From Undaria pinnatifida (Eukaryota; Sar; Phaeophyceae; Laminariales; Alariaceae): 64,000 nucleotides of DNA. This document shows positions 23,960 to 35,500 of this stretch, piece by piece. The notes under the pieces are model-generated. The model ran no database searches. It was not told the origin of the DNA and worked only from the letters and a program-made list of their open reading frames with translations. The first letter of the stretch is position 1; every line of letters starts with the position of its first letter. The position numbers were made by a program, and so were the translations under genes. The DNA is taken from contig JABAKD010000023.1 in NCBI GenBank assembly GCA_012845835.1, positions 13,753,362 through 13,817,361 of the forward strand, written 5' to 3'.

Positions 23960-25371
23960 CGATCTCCTGCATACCTTCCACCGCCTCCCCTGCCGCTGTG
24001 TCCCCTCCCCCCAGCGCCGCATTGCTGTGAGTACCGCCCCCCGCGCCAACCACCACCTCCACGGCCGCTGCCCTGGTGATAGTGGTGCTGCTGCTGCTGT
24101 TGCGGGTACTAGTGCTACTGTTGCTATTTCGGGTACTGGCGCTGCTGTTGCTGTTGCTGATACTGCTGCTGTTGCTGCTGCTGCTGTTGTGGGTGCTGCT
24201 GCTGTTGTGGGTGCTGCTACTGTTGTGGGTGCTGCTGCTGATACTGCTGCTGTTGATGCTGCTGCTGCTGTTGTGGGTGCTGCTGCTGCTGACACTGCTG
24301 ACCTCCCCTGCCTTCACCCCGTTTGCCCAAGCCGCGTCGGCCTCGGCCTGCTCTTTCTACACCCCCGTTGCCCCGACCACCCAAGTCGGCAACAAAATGG
24401 GCGTGTGCCTTTCCGTCTCTCGTCCGCTTTCCCTTGGCCATTTCCATCTCGCCATATGCGTTCAGCACATCCTCAAGAACCTTTCGACTCAACTCTTCCT
24501 TAGCAAGCAAAATACTATTTTGCACGGAGTAAGCGGGGGTGAGGTTTCGTGCGAAGGGCTGGTCAACATCATTGTCAGTATGTATGGCACCATGGGTACC
24601 GAGCTGGCTTCTCAGCGCACTTCCCCTCGCAAAATATTCGTTGGGGGCCTCACCATCCTTCATGCTACAACTATACCATGTCCGAGTCACTCTAGCTTTT
24701 GCTGCTGCGGATTGCGGGGCGTAAAGTTTCTTGAAAAACTTCCACCCTTCGCTAGGGCTCCCGGAAGCTTAAATCTGCAGTAGTAAGGGTTTGTACAGGA
24801 TTGTATTTATTAATATCGACCAAGCCCGGTAGGCCTGGTCGACAAACTCTGCGCCAAACTCTGCTCCCAAAGCGATCCGATCGACATTCGGTTGCCCAAC
24901 CTTGATCGGTGTGAGCAACTCTACCGCCTCTAAGCAACGTTCTTGCCCAAAGTAAGCATTCATTTGGCTAGTGAATATCAACACCTTCTGCTGCGAATCC
25001 TCTCCTTCCTTACAGCTAACATCGAAGGTTGCAGGCATCCTCATACTAGTCCGACTGAACCCGAAACTGCCTGCCTGTGCGGTAGTAGCCGCCGCGGATT
25101 GTTGCTGATTCTCCCCCTTTCCTTGGATCGCCTCAAACACTCTTGTCAGTCCCTCCACAAAGCGATCGGTGCGTAGGTTGTCGCTACCTCGGGAAACTTG
25201 TTTCGCGGGTTGCGCTCCTCTCCTTTCTTCGTCGGCTTGGGCCTGGCATGCAAGTGCTTGTTGCTGGACGCGCTGGGTACGGGCTAGCTGCTCCATCACT
25301 TGGTTTCTTGTATACTGCTGTATAGCTTGTTGTTGTTCAGTAGTCAACTCCGGACAACGAGTGAGGTCCAT
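23960..25371 (-). pseudogene. Element C gag
   Basis: 24769-25371 starts at an ATG with a Gln-rich N terminus (TTEQQQAIQQYTRNQ) and a gag-like region (MPATFDVSCKEGEDSQQKVLIF). After a frameshift, 24217-24690 continues gag (DGEAPNEYFARGSALRSQL) and runs into a Gln-rich tract. No CCHC knuckle was found; the repeat expansion occupies that region. Confidence 0.8.
24070..24300. repeat. CTG/CAG trinucleotide array
   Basis: About 230 bp of imperfect (ctg)n with interspersed ttg and gtg, reading poly-Gln with His/Pro on the minus strand within the element C gag. Confidence 0.93.
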
Positions 25372-26474
25372 CCTGCCGGCCTGTTAGGCTTCCTCGCAGT
25401 ACGATCTCTGCTGACGTCACCACGATAGCGTATTGGAGTACCTCATACACGGGGTTGCCGAGGTCATCATGTGGGAGAGCATGTAAAGGTGGGAGCCGTC
25501 GATGGGCCCTCGGAAGCAGTCGTAAAACAGGTATATATTATAATTATCGTTCTCGTCGCCGAAGAAGAAGGAACGTGCCAAACCGGCTGAAAATTCAGCA
25601 ATCCTCCGACATGCCAAATACAATCATTGCAACTCCCTGAATACGAATGTCATATTATGATCTTTGTAGATACTTTACAGTTACACATATTAGACTTTGA
25701 TACGAGCAAAAAGCCAATCCTACAGATAAGGCCGACTCCAGTGGGGCAACTACGTGGATATCTTCCTCGAGTGTTGCTGCTGTAGTGACGGTTCTGCGCC
25801 GGGTGGACTATTGTTTCGCGAGTCAACTGAGGCTCGTACTCGTGAAGATTCAATCTAGGCAGATTTCGGTAAAATGCTGAAATTTGATCAGACTAAAGTG
25901 CTGTACGTGTCGTTAAGACCGACCTTTAGGGGGTCGAATCAAGATTTAATCAAGATTTTTAGCTAGGAGACTGGGGCATTACGCTACTGTTTCCGGTACG
26001 ATATCGTACCAAAGGTGTAAGATTTCGTGCTAATGTGGCTGCTTTGCTTCGTTCCTGTACGATTAACTCACCGGTGCCCTAGCTCAAATACTCGGTTCGG
26101 CCCCCTAATGCACCGGTCCCCGAACGCACCGGTCCGCGAACGCATTGTATTACAAAGAAACCTGCCAATGGGTGAAGAGGAAAGCACAACCAAACACCTG
26201 ACCCGTTGGCTGCGAACGTAGCAATACTGAAATCAATATTATCCGCTGACCCGAAACGGACTCTGCTTCATGACGACGTTCGGCAAGAATCACATCCCCA
26301 CAGCTTAGTCTAAGGTTTTAGTGTTACCTCGATGACGCGTGCCCCCAGACAAGGTTTGTTACCTATTTCCAAGTTTTCCACCGTACCGATTTCCTTCCAT
26401 GGTCCAAATCGCCATGTTCGCCTACTGTAGATAGTGCAGAGACGCGGATTATGTATCTGGCTACGATAGACGCG
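25372..26474. other. Intergenic DNA, no gene recognised
   Basis: Mixed-composition sequence with only short chance frames. It may contain the lost 5' end of element C. No LTR, tRNA or conserved coding block seen. Confidence 0.5.
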
Positions 26475-26729
26475 TGCTAGGATAGAGGTGCACCAACCAT
26501 TGTGTTTTTCTGAGGTTCCTCAATTTGGGAGCTCAATACCTCCCCCAAAACCAAATGTTGGAGAGAAACAAAACTGCTTCATCGCGGATGAAAAATCCCA
26601 TGGCCTAGGTACGCAATGTAATAGAATCACGCAAAAGAAAAGGTCTATTTCCGACGAATGTTGGGCTAAGAAGCGGGCCCCGTCATTCAGAAAAGAAAAT
26701 AGCCAAAACGTGCTACCTCTATTGTAGCA
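26475..26729. repeat. 255-bp MITE-like element
   Basis: Ends TGCTAGGATAGAGGTGCA and GTGCTACCTCTATTGTAGCA form an imperfect inverted repeat of about 18 bp. The right part (gggctaagaagcgggccccg, gtcattcag) recurs in diverged form near 27283-27340 and 31200-31280. No target duplication is obvious. Confidence 0.6.
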
Positions 26730-26875
26730 TGCTTCCTACTAATACTAATAGTAATACTAATAGTATAGTAATAGTAATACTAATAGTAATAGTAATACTA
26801 TTAATAATAGTATATTCTAGTAATAGTGATAGTAATGGTAAGAGTAATAGTATAGTAATAGTATAGTAATACGGT
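26730..26875. repeat. TAA/TAG microsatellite
   Basis: Runs of taatac, taatag and tagtaatag units over about 145 bp directly after the MITE-like element. Confidence 0.93.
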
Positions 26876-26879
26876 AGAG

Positions 26880-26940
26880 TGCACCATGTGTGTTCTGAGG
26901 CTCTTGACCTGATGTAAGGATCTATACCTCACTCAACAAG
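26880..26940. repeat. Fragment of the 26475-26729 repeat family
   Basis: gtgcaccatgtgtgttctgag... resembles the left end of the MITE-like element (gtgcaccaaccattgtgttt and ctgaggttcc). Diverged and short. Confidence 0.45.
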
Positions 26941-27269
26941 TGACTTATTAATAGTATTAATACAGTGAACTGAAAATGCAACTCGACGGACAAACCCTTG
27001 GTCAAGGTATACAATGAAGTACTATTAATATAAGGGATACAAACAACGTCCTTCCAACAAGGGCTTTTCCCAGGTCATGACCCGACCTGCCGATCGCGGG
27101 TCAGGAGGTTCTCAAAACCTCGCGGGTTGAGTGGGGGTCTGGTCAGAAAGTGTTTGAAATATGACGAGACGGGATCGGACGGGACGGGTCGGGTCGGGTT
27201 GGAGGTTTTCAATCTAGCGTGTCGGGACGGGCTGCCGTGGCCTTACCTCTGACCCGTGAGAAGCCCGGA

Positions 27270-27600
27270 TTCCAACGATGTCGGGCTAAGGATTCCCATC
27301 ATTCAGACAATAGTTTCGCCCACAGGTGCTACCTCTATCATAGCCCTCATCCTGCCGTTCCTAGCCTTGCCTACCGCCTCTACAGCATCTTTGACCGATG
27401 ACGAACCGAAAGCCGGTGAAGCACGTACTCCCTCTTCCCTCATGCGGATACATTTAGAGGGTACAGCCAGAAAATACCTGACGGCAGGCTAAACAGTGAG
27501 TGATATCGACACTTGTGCCGTCAGACGCCTGCTACGATAGAGAGGGCAATTTTGGCTAAAACGTTTTCTGAAAGTCAAGGCTCTTAACCCCCGAATCGCC
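27270..27600. repeat. Two facing-out fragments of the MITE-like family
   Basis: 27275-27345 ends gtgctacctctatcatagcc, and 27528-27600 starts ctgctacgatagag and is similar to the reverse complement of the first. They are diverged inverted copies of the end seen at 26729. Small open frames here look like chance. Confidence 0.5.
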
Positions 27601-28518
27601 GATTTTCTTTCTTTGTTTTGGAACAATAACGTTTTTACACAATAATACATGAGCCTGTTGGTTAAGTTGTCCTTTGATTCTAGTCAAAATTCAACTCTTG
27701 GGTGCACCCCTATCATCGTAGCATGCGCCGTCAAACCTACAACTCTCAGAGACTTCAACGTGGCAGCTGTGGTCGCCCATCCAGTTAATCCCCTCACCAA
27801 GGTGGCTTCTGCCGGAGAAAGCTTTGCATCCGAACAGGGCAGCACTGCCTGCTATGTTATTATATCTAATCAAGAAAAGCAACAAGCCTGTTCGTGCGAT
27901 CAGTCGGTGTTCGCCCAAAGAATAAACCAGAAGGATGATTCTAGTCCACCATACGCATCGATCGATGTGTCCAGAGTAATCCGAACGTTCGCGTGAGCCC
28001 TGGACACCTTCGGCACAACACACGCTCAGTAACCCGTACTTAAAAAGCGAAGTACGAACCTACGTTGTACTTTATAGGTTGGAGTTGTCAAGTACGTTTA
28101 AGTCACGGTCACAACGTTGCAGGCGTTACTAGTGAAATACCTGTTTTAAGACTCATCGTAGTTTGCCGAAGAGACACTTCCGCGTGCACAGTCAAGGCTA
28201 CAAGGGGGAGGACGCCCCCATTTTTAGTACGTACAACGTTTAGAGAATCTGCTAACGCAGGCGTGGCCGCATTTTCTTGTCACACCGAAACAAGAAAGAG
28301 TGCGTCCCGGTCGCTTAAGGGACAAACCTTAAGAGTGAAAAACCTACCGTAGCCCTACCGTCTACCGTAGCCCTATCGTCCACCTCCGTCTACCTCCGTC
28401 TACCTCCGTCTAGAGGGGGATGCGAACAAAACACTAACGCACTAACCCAACGAGAAGTTAACCCCCTCGGTTGGACGGTGATCACATCAGACTTGACGAT
28501 GGTACTGACGTGACGACC
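27601..28518. other. 3' flank of the EsV-1-7 gene
   Basis: No conserved coding sequence. A short array of ctacctccgt-type units lies at 28346-28413. The sequence 28430-28518 would include the 3' UTR of the minus-strand gene. Confidence 0.5.
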
Positions 28519-30783
28519 TTAAAAATGGAGGACCAGCTCCTTTTCGGTCTTGATGGGCTTGAGTGAAAACCTCACGCCCGGCACAGGGGTCAGGGCATGC
28601 AGAACAGTTTGAGGGGTGCTGTAATCCATGTTTTCGACGGTGATGCCGACACATTTCCCAGGCAAGGAACGAAAAGCTGGGGTATTTCGAGGAACTAGCA
28701 TTCTGGAACTAAACTCTACGTTTTGAGCGACCCCCGTTCCGAAGAGGGTTTGATCAGCAGTTTGTGAAGTCGTCCGGTTCCGGTCAAGTTCTAACCGCGA
28801 ACGTTTTCGATTGCCCACCCCGCCACACGACAGATACGAGTCCCTTACAGAACGGTGCATGATATCGTTCCGGTATCGGATGCCTTCAGTCCCTTCAACA
28901 TGTGTTGGTACATCCCGTGTTGTCACTCTTGTGCGGGAGTCATGAGACGGACGTCCAGTGCGTACGTGCACCATGCCATCTTCAGCATGAAGCTTGCAAA
29001 ACACCCCCTTCTTGTTGCCCAGGACATTAAAGTAGGGTAACCTCGTGCAGTTGTCGTGTGCACAATGCTTCTTGAGCACGTCAACCATGCCGGCCATGGA
29101 ATGTTGCTTGCAGTACTCCGGCTGCTTGTTTCCTTCGATGTTGAAGCTCGCGGGCGTCATGCAAGAGTCCTGTGAGCAACGCTTGGTGAGGACGTTCACC
29201 ATGCCTTCCTCGGCATGCTGCCGGCAGGTTGCCGGCGTCTTGATCCCCTCAACGTTAAATGACGGCCGCCTCGTGCAGGAGTCATGGGAACAAAGCTTGT
29301 TGCGTACATTCACCATGCCACCCTCGGCATGCTGTTTGCAGAATACCGCCGACTTGTTGCCCTTGGAATTAAAGGTCGGTAACGTCATGCAAGAATCATA
29401 CGAGCAAGTCTTGATGTAGACGCTGACCATGCCGCCCAGGGCATGCTGCTTGCAGAATGCCGCCGTCTTATTGCCCTCGACGTTGAAGCTCGGAGACCTC
29501 GTGCAAGAGTCATGTGAGCAATGCTTGGTGAACACGTTGACCATGCCATCCAAGGCATGCTGCTTGCAGTATGCCGGTGTCTTGATCCCGTCAACGTTAA
29601 ATGACGAACGTCGCATGCAGGAGTCATGAGCACAAAGCTTGTTGCGCATATTCACCATGCCGTCCTCCGCATGTTGCTTGCAGGATATTGCCGCCTTACT
29701 GCCTTCGAAATTGAACGACGGCCGTCTCGTGCAGGAGTCATGAGAGCAAAGCTTGTTGCGCATATTCACCATGCCGCTCTCGGCATGCAGCTTGCAGAAT
29801 ACCGCCGCTTTGCTGCCCTCAAAATTAAAGGTTGGGTACGTAAGGCAAGATGCATACAAGCAGGTCTTGGTGTAGACGTTGACCATGCCGCACTCGGCAT
29901 GTTGCTTGCAGTATGCCGGCCTCTTGATGCCCTCAACATTAAAAGACGGCTTGCTTGTACAGGAGTCATGCGAGCACTGCTTGGAGAGGACGTCCACCAT
30001 GCCACCTTCAGCGTGCTGCTTGCAGTAAACCCCCTTCTGACTGCTTCCAAAGTTAAAGCTCGGTGTCTTCAGGCAGCCGTCACGCGAGCAACGCCTGTTG
30101 ACAACGTTAACCATGCCGTAATCGGCATGCACCTTGCAGTATGCCGGCGTCTTGTAACCCTCGACATTGAAGCTCGGTTGCCTCGTGCAGGCATCATGCA
30201 AGCAACGCTTGGTATAGACCCTCACCATGCCGGCCTTAGCATGTTGCGTACAGTACATTGCCTTCGTATCGCCCTCGACATTATAGGTCGGTTGCCTCGT
30301 GCATGCATCCTGTGCGCAGCGTTTGGTGCTGACGTTGACCATACCGTCGTCGGCATGTTGCTTGCAGTAAGCAGGCGTCCTGAAGCCCTCGACAACGAAA
30401 GACGCCCGCCTCGTGCAGGACTCATGTGAACAACGCACGGCGTGAACATTGACCATACCGTCGTCAGCGTGTTGCCTGCAGAACGCCGGCTTCTTACTCC
30501 CCTGAACGTTGAAGTATGCGTTTTTCGTGCAGGCGTCATGGGAACAGCGTTTGGAGAGAACGTTGACCATACCGCCCAGGGCATGCTGCTTGCAGTACAA
30601 CGCCGTCGTGCTGCCCTGGATGTTAAAGCTCGGTATCCTCTGGCAGGCATCATGCGAGCAATGCTTGCCGCAGCCGCGCACCATGCCATCCTCAGCGTGC
30701 GCTTTGCAGAATATCGCCGTCTGGTTCCCATTGACATTGAATCTCGCAAACTTTTGGCATTGTTCGTAAAGGCAACGTCGCAT
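28519..30783 (-). CDS. EsV-1-7 repeat protein, 16 repeats
   Basis: Encodes a 754-residue protein from the first in-frame ATG (30783). The frame stays open upstream to 31011 but without an ATG, so either this is the start or an upstream exon is spliced in. Sixteen consecutive repeats of exactly 38 residues fill residues 2 to about 610, each with C-X4-C-X16-C-X2-H and a conserved GMV near the end. That is the EsV-1-7 motif, named after an Ectocarpus virus gene and found in the brown-algal regulator IMMEDIATE UPRIGHT. The four ligands suggest zinc binding; molecular function is not established. A 17th unit has lost its cysteines, and the remaining C-terminal tail of about 100 residues is basic then unremarkable. 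No intron interrupts 2.26 kb. No frameshift or internal stop is present, unlike every neighbour, so the gene looks maintained. Confidence 0.9.
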   Translation of the reverse strand: MRRCLYEQCQKFARFNVNGNQTAIFCKAHAEDGMVRGCGKHCSHDACQRIPSFNIQGSTTALYCKQHALGGMVNVLSKRCSHDACTKNAYFNVQGSKKPAFCRQHADDGMVNVHAVRCSHESCTRRASFVVEGFRTPAYCKQHADDGMVNVSTKRCAQDACTRQPTYNVEGDTKAMYCTQHAKAGMVRVYTKRCLHDACTRQPSFNVEGYKTPAYCKVHADYGMVNVVNRRCSRDGCLKTPSFNFGSSQKGVYCKQHAEGGMVDVLSKQCSHDSCTSKPSFNVEGIKRPAYCKQHAECGMVNVYTKTCLYASCLTYPTFNFEGSKAAVFCKLHAESGMVNMRNKLCSHDSCTRRPSFNFEGSKAAISCKQHAEDGMVNMRNKLCAHDSCMRRSSFNVDGIKTPAYCKQHALDGMVNVFTKHCSHDSCTRSPSFNVEGNKTAAFCKQHALGGMVSVYIKTCSYDSCMTLPTFNSKGNKSAVFCKQHAEGGMVNVRNKLCSHDSCTRRPSFNVEGIKTPATCRQHAEEGMVNVLTKRCSQDSCMTPASFNIEGNKQPEYCKQHSMAGMVDVLKKHCAHDNCTRLPYFNVLGNKKGVFCKLHAEDGMVHVRTGRPSHDSRTRVTTRDVPTHVEGTEGIRYRNDIMHRSVRDSYLSCGGVGNRKRSRLELDRNRTTSQTADQTLFGTGVAQNVEFSSRMLVPRNTPAFRSLPGKCVGITVENMDYSTPQTVLHALTPVPGVRFSLKPIKTEKELVLHF

Positions 30784-31190
30784 AATCGCCTCGGTGTGAG
30801 GCGAAGTGTGGACTGCGGCAGCCAAATAGGGCTGGCAGCCCTTGCTAGATGCCGCTTGGCTGCCGTATGTACACCTGTAGACCGTGGGAGCGGCATTGAC
30901 AACAACACGTTTTAAGGTCGTGAGGAAGACATATTTCGCCAGTTTCCCAAGGAAAACTTGAATATGTCGGAGGGGGGAAGGTTTGAAGATTATCCTGGCT
31001 ACAAAAGACACGGTAGAGGGCGCACAATACGATACTGATGTACCATTGTATTTAGGAGGTCCCTCTCTTCACGAGTTTTGTACGTCTCCCGAAAACTTAT
31101 TCGGGGGAACATAAAAGTGAAATTCGACGAACAATTCCATGGCCCAGACTATAAAACGAAAATTACGGCAAAACAAAAAATGACCTTCCA
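30784..31190. promoter_or_regulatory. 5' flank of the EsV-1-7 gene
   Basis: Upstream region of the minus-strand gene. 30784-31011 is open in frame and may be 5' UTR or an extended coding exon starting elsewhere. No clear TATA box or other motif recognised. Confidence 0.35.
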
Positions 31191-31285
31191 AGGGTTGTGG
31201 CTTAAGGAGCCTCGTCATTCAGAAGAATGTTTCAGCCAAAAAGTGGTATACCTCAGTAATATCTCTACCGTAGCACGGGTTCGCG
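31190..31285. repeat. Diverged MITE-like fragment
   Basis: gtggcttaaggagcctcgtcattcagaa... ending in ctctaccgtagcac resembles the right end of the element at 26475-26729. It is the copy nearest the 5' side of the EsV-1-7 gene. Confidence 0.45.
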
Positions 31286-32278
31286 GTAAGCATACAACGG
31301 GAAGACCGGGTGCATGACTTTAACATCGCTGCTCACCTATCTAGACAACACCCGATTGCCATCAAGGAAGAGCAACTAACGATGTTTGCCAGCGGAACCG
31401 AACGGAGTTCTTCTTATATTTGTTATATACGCCGAGCAAAGCTACGGTAGGGGGGATGTTAATACGCCCCCCTTTATTCCTACTCGATTAGACCCAGTCG
31501 CACGAGGGACCCTGTACCTCACTAACCAAAACACGTTAGGAGGTTAGTTTGGCGCAACGTAGCTAGCCATCCCACTAACGATTCATATAGAAAAACTAAA
31601 ACAGCACGAACGCCTATGACCGCAAGGAACAGGGGGGTCGCTCGCGCGAGTGACCCCGAGCCACTGCAAACACAAGTTGAAAAAACAACTTGAAAACAAC
31701 TTAACCCTTATGGTACCGTAGCTTTGGTCGAAAGAAAGCCTTAAGGAGGCCTTGAATGCACTGTATGGATGCGGACATTACTCTTGCCCAACTCGTCAAA
31801 ACTATGGGAGGTGGCCACAGCATCCCGTCGTTTTCCACACGCGCGGACCAATGCTCTACGAACGGACACAGCCTCTACTAGGATGTCGTCAGCTATTGCT
31901 GCTTATGTCCCCACGTAGTCGCAAACTCGCCTGTAGGTACAGCACGAAATTGTGTAGAAAGGTGCGTGCGATACAGCGTTTCCTGATACAGAGGCAGCAG
32001 CGAAGTCTTCACCTTGAGGGACGAATTACAATAGACTATCAATAGACTAGACTACCAACAGACTATTAATACTAGAAGAGAATAAGATAATAGGAGCCCT
32101 ACACCTTTTCGACGCCAATACTCTCTGAGTCAAAGGCGGCGTGTACACTTTGCTATTGCATTTTCGGCCAAAACGATTTTCATTGGTGACCATCTTTGCC
32201 GACAACTCCCCACTGTTATCTTGGGAAAGGAACATCTGGACAGGCAAGCACGGCAAGGGGCATGCAATCATTTTTTCA
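31286..32278. other. Intergenic DNA
   Basis: No supported gene. A cluster of aatagacta-like units lies at 32030-32075. Confidence 0.45.
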
Positions 32279-32510
32279 ACACCAGGGTCACCCCTCTGGC
32301 AAACTAGGGTGTTTTTGGTTTGACCGGCACAATGTATTGGAACGGCGTTATGTGGGTGAGGACGATAAAGGATTTAGACGGCATTCACTCGTGTTTTCAT
32401 CACCAGGTTCACCCCCCCTGGCAAAGTAGGGTGCTGCTGGTTTGGCCGGTACAAGGTATTGGAACGGTGTTGTATGGGGGAGGACGATGGAGGATTTAGA
32501 ACATCATCCA
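32279..32510. repeat. Tandem duplication, about 122-bp unit
   Basis: 32279-32390 and 32402-32510 align with scattered substitutions (anchors tattggaacgg and ggatttaga). Two copies only. Confidence 0.85.
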
Positions 32511-35500
32511 CGCGCTAGCTTCTATATTAAACAGGAGACAACCGAGCGTAAAAACCGGATGGCCATCGCCACTAACTTTCGCATTGATTTGAGTATAGAT
32601 CGTAATGATTGGACACCACTAAACCCGATAATAGACAGCGCACGATTCCAAAAAGTTTAGGTGCAGCCGGCGGTGCGACAATATGACGTTTGGTGCGTAA
32701 GGAACAGTGAAATAAGTGGTCAAAATACAGCTGAGTCACAGGACGTCTTTCACCCGTACCCAACACACGATCGTCCGAGGGCAGATAGCTGTGCCGATCA
32801 ACCCCATCCAATTTCGTTTCTTTTATAGTTTCATCTCCGTACAGCAGGTCGGCGTCGTGTTCATGTCGCGGATGGCGATACACTGGGATCGCCGTGAGTA
32901 TCTCTCAGGAGGCAAGCCTACTCCCCAAACCTCGCCAACGCTGTTTAGCCAATACGTCAACTATGCGGACTTGTACGGCGCAGAAATACAACAATACCAG
33001 GGCACAGTTGGACTCTGAGCGAGATCAAACGGCACAAATTACCTCGGTACGACACCGCTCTTCGAGGACACGGTCAAAGCATGCAAGCATGGATTTTCCC
33101 ACCTCTCGGAAAGTAAAAAGTCGCGGCCGACTGTGACCCCAACCAGACGCGTCAGATACGCCCCACTTGCAGACAGTCATGGTTACCTGTGCGTGTAGAA
33201 TGATTTCGTCGGCGAACCCGCTCGACAGAGGTGTCTACGCAACCGCATACATTGCGCTCGCTGACTGTTGGGTGCTACTGCGCTGCTCCGTTCAAAGGGA
33301 GGGATGCAAGAACGTCAGTTGTCGGTAACAATTGGAAGACTATTTATGACGGCCTCGTTGCTGCCCTGTACACACGAAGTAGGTTTAACTCCCAAGGCCT
33401 CAATGTAGATCATGTTAGGGTTAGGGTCAGTACCCGCGTAGTATTGTGAGCTGTATATGGGTTCAGCCTTGCGCCTTAACTGGCAACAACTAGGTTACGT
33501 GGAGTGTGCTCCCAAACATAACACGGGGCCTTCTTTGATCGTCCAAAGTACAAGTCACGAGGCGTGTTGGTTGCGGCGGTCGAATTGATCAAGGTCTCCC
33601 CCGAGAGCCTTTTCAAAGAACAATACCTTGCAGATATAGGCGTTACACGCATTACGCTTGATGTGTGTACACGATAGATGTATACTTCGTATTGACCTGT
33701 GTCGAAGACATCCTTACATCATACCCCGGACAAAGGAATAATTCGTTTTATGAATAGCACTGCACCACCGCCATGCATGACAAAGTGTACCATAGAGTGT
33801 GCCATAGCAGGAGAGGACAACATCCAAGTATCGGGACAAGCGCAGAGGCTTAGGCACGTCGTAGTGTGCTCCGAGATACTGCGGGTGGTGTTTAAGCCTT
33901 TTAACCTTGTATTGGCGTGTGAGAGGTACAGTCGTGCACTGGAGCATATAGACGTTCAGTATAATTTGATGCAAATAACCGTATATGCTATCGACCTTGC
34001 TGTATTTCGCCCACAGCAGTACTCGTACCCATACAAAGTGTCTACGGCTGACGTAACAACGCTAAACTATCGCGACTCCAACGTCATCGGACAATGGTCA
34101 TTGGAATGGTTCGCTCAATCGCATTATAGTAATAGGTGTGTGGTGTTCGGTCATGATATACTTCGAAACGTAATTTTGGGGTCTGGCGCTGGAATGCTTA
34201 AGTAACGAAATAGGACGTCGACGTCATGTATGCATTTCGCAAATATACAAGGTTCTCTTTCGGAATGGGGTTAAATTGATATCCTGGGGGTGTCGCAAGT
34301 CGGAAAGGAGGAAAACACAGACTTTCCAACTATATGTGTATGAGGGCCGTTCCTAAAGAACACGAAAAGTCTTACAAATCGCGAAAAAAACGAGTAAAAG
34401 TTGTTGCTACTCATGTATGCCTCGCGCACCTGGTATGAGCTCCGAAGATGTGTGTTACAATGTTGCATTGGACGCTAAACTGTTCTTGTCGTGGATCGAT
34501 CTCCTGCTGTGCACCAACCACGCACATATACAGCGTGACGACTGGCATAAAGGCATGGGCTTGAAACAGTGCTCTTGCAGTTGTACTGCTACTGCTGCTG
34601 CAGCTGCTGCTGTGCTGATCCAACATGATGATTTTGCGACAACCCACACGACACGCACACATACCATCTGGTACACACCAAAGCGCACCCACATACACAT
34701 ACACACAGAAGCACCATCTGTGTGCCTGTCACACATATGAGAGCTCACGCGAGGTCTGTGGACTGAGATTATGGTGTATTTCCTTCACAATGGCGTCGCA
34801 GGCAGGCCTTGATGGTTTAACTGGTGAGATCGAAGGTTCGATGCTCACCTCCACCCCAACATCTACCAAAAAAAAGGAATGTTTTTCACGCGTTCAGAAC
34901 GTGCAAAACTCACACACGCTTACACAGCGCTCAGGTGGAACATCGAGAGAAAAAAGCGATCATTGCATACTGTGTCCATACCAAAATGGAGTCGGAGGTG
35001 AAATTTGTCAGAATATGTTCGGGGTGCCTGACATGGTCGGAGATATAAATCAGGTTTGGTGTGGGGTGGTGGTGTGGAACTCATAGTATAGAAGGGCCTA
35101 CTCGTGGTAGCTTCTGTTGACGGACACTCTACTTTCCGCGCAACTACTATATGGGTTTCTAGAGGGACTGTGCGGCTGGGTGAAACGCGGCAGGCGGCAG
35201 TATGGGCTTTGCTCTGTGGGTCCTGCTCGATGTGACTACTTCGCAGACGCGGCGCGGGGAACACAAAGTGACTCGAGAAATAGTAGATAGGTGCCAATCT
35301 TCAAGGTAGACGGGCGAAGAGAGGCCGTTCTGTCACAGGCGAGTGGTGTTGCGTGTTCGGTGCGAAGTGTACAACACGAGTCACGGAACTAGGTGCGACA
35401 GGCACATACGCATGGTGCTCCAGGGCCGTGCTGCTTTTGCTGCTGCCGGCCGTATGTAGCTGCATCGTAGCATACAGCAGGAGCGGTAAAAACCGTTGAG

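Larger units (their letters stand above)
19381..25371 (-). mobile_element. Ty1/copia retrotransposon C, no LTRs found
   Basis: The minus strand carries gag, protease, zinc-binding/integrase, hinge repeats, RT and RNase H in copia order. RNase H and RT resemble element A closely (KCVTLSTTEAEYVA, SNSKHIDVRHHF), so C and A appear to be the same clade. No direct LTR pair was found between 18907-19380 and 25372-25860, so the element may be truncated. Every domain is disrupted. Confidence 0.85.

Noticed and set aside
30784-31011. Extension of the EsV-1-7 protein to a GTG at 31011
   Set aside because: No ATG in the extra 76 codons and GTG is not a usual eukaryotic start; kept as 5' flank.
33412-33426. 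Telomere-like ttagggttaggg
   Set aside because: Only two units, in interior DNA; not evidence of a telomere.
33699-34205. 168-residue plus frame
   Set aside because: Starts at GTG, no motif, no codon or homology support, and an antisense frame overlaps it. Treated as chance.
34801-34860. tRNA-like T-loop string GGTTCGAT
   Set aside because: It is half of a perfect hairpin; no acceptor, D or anticodon stems can be drawn around it.
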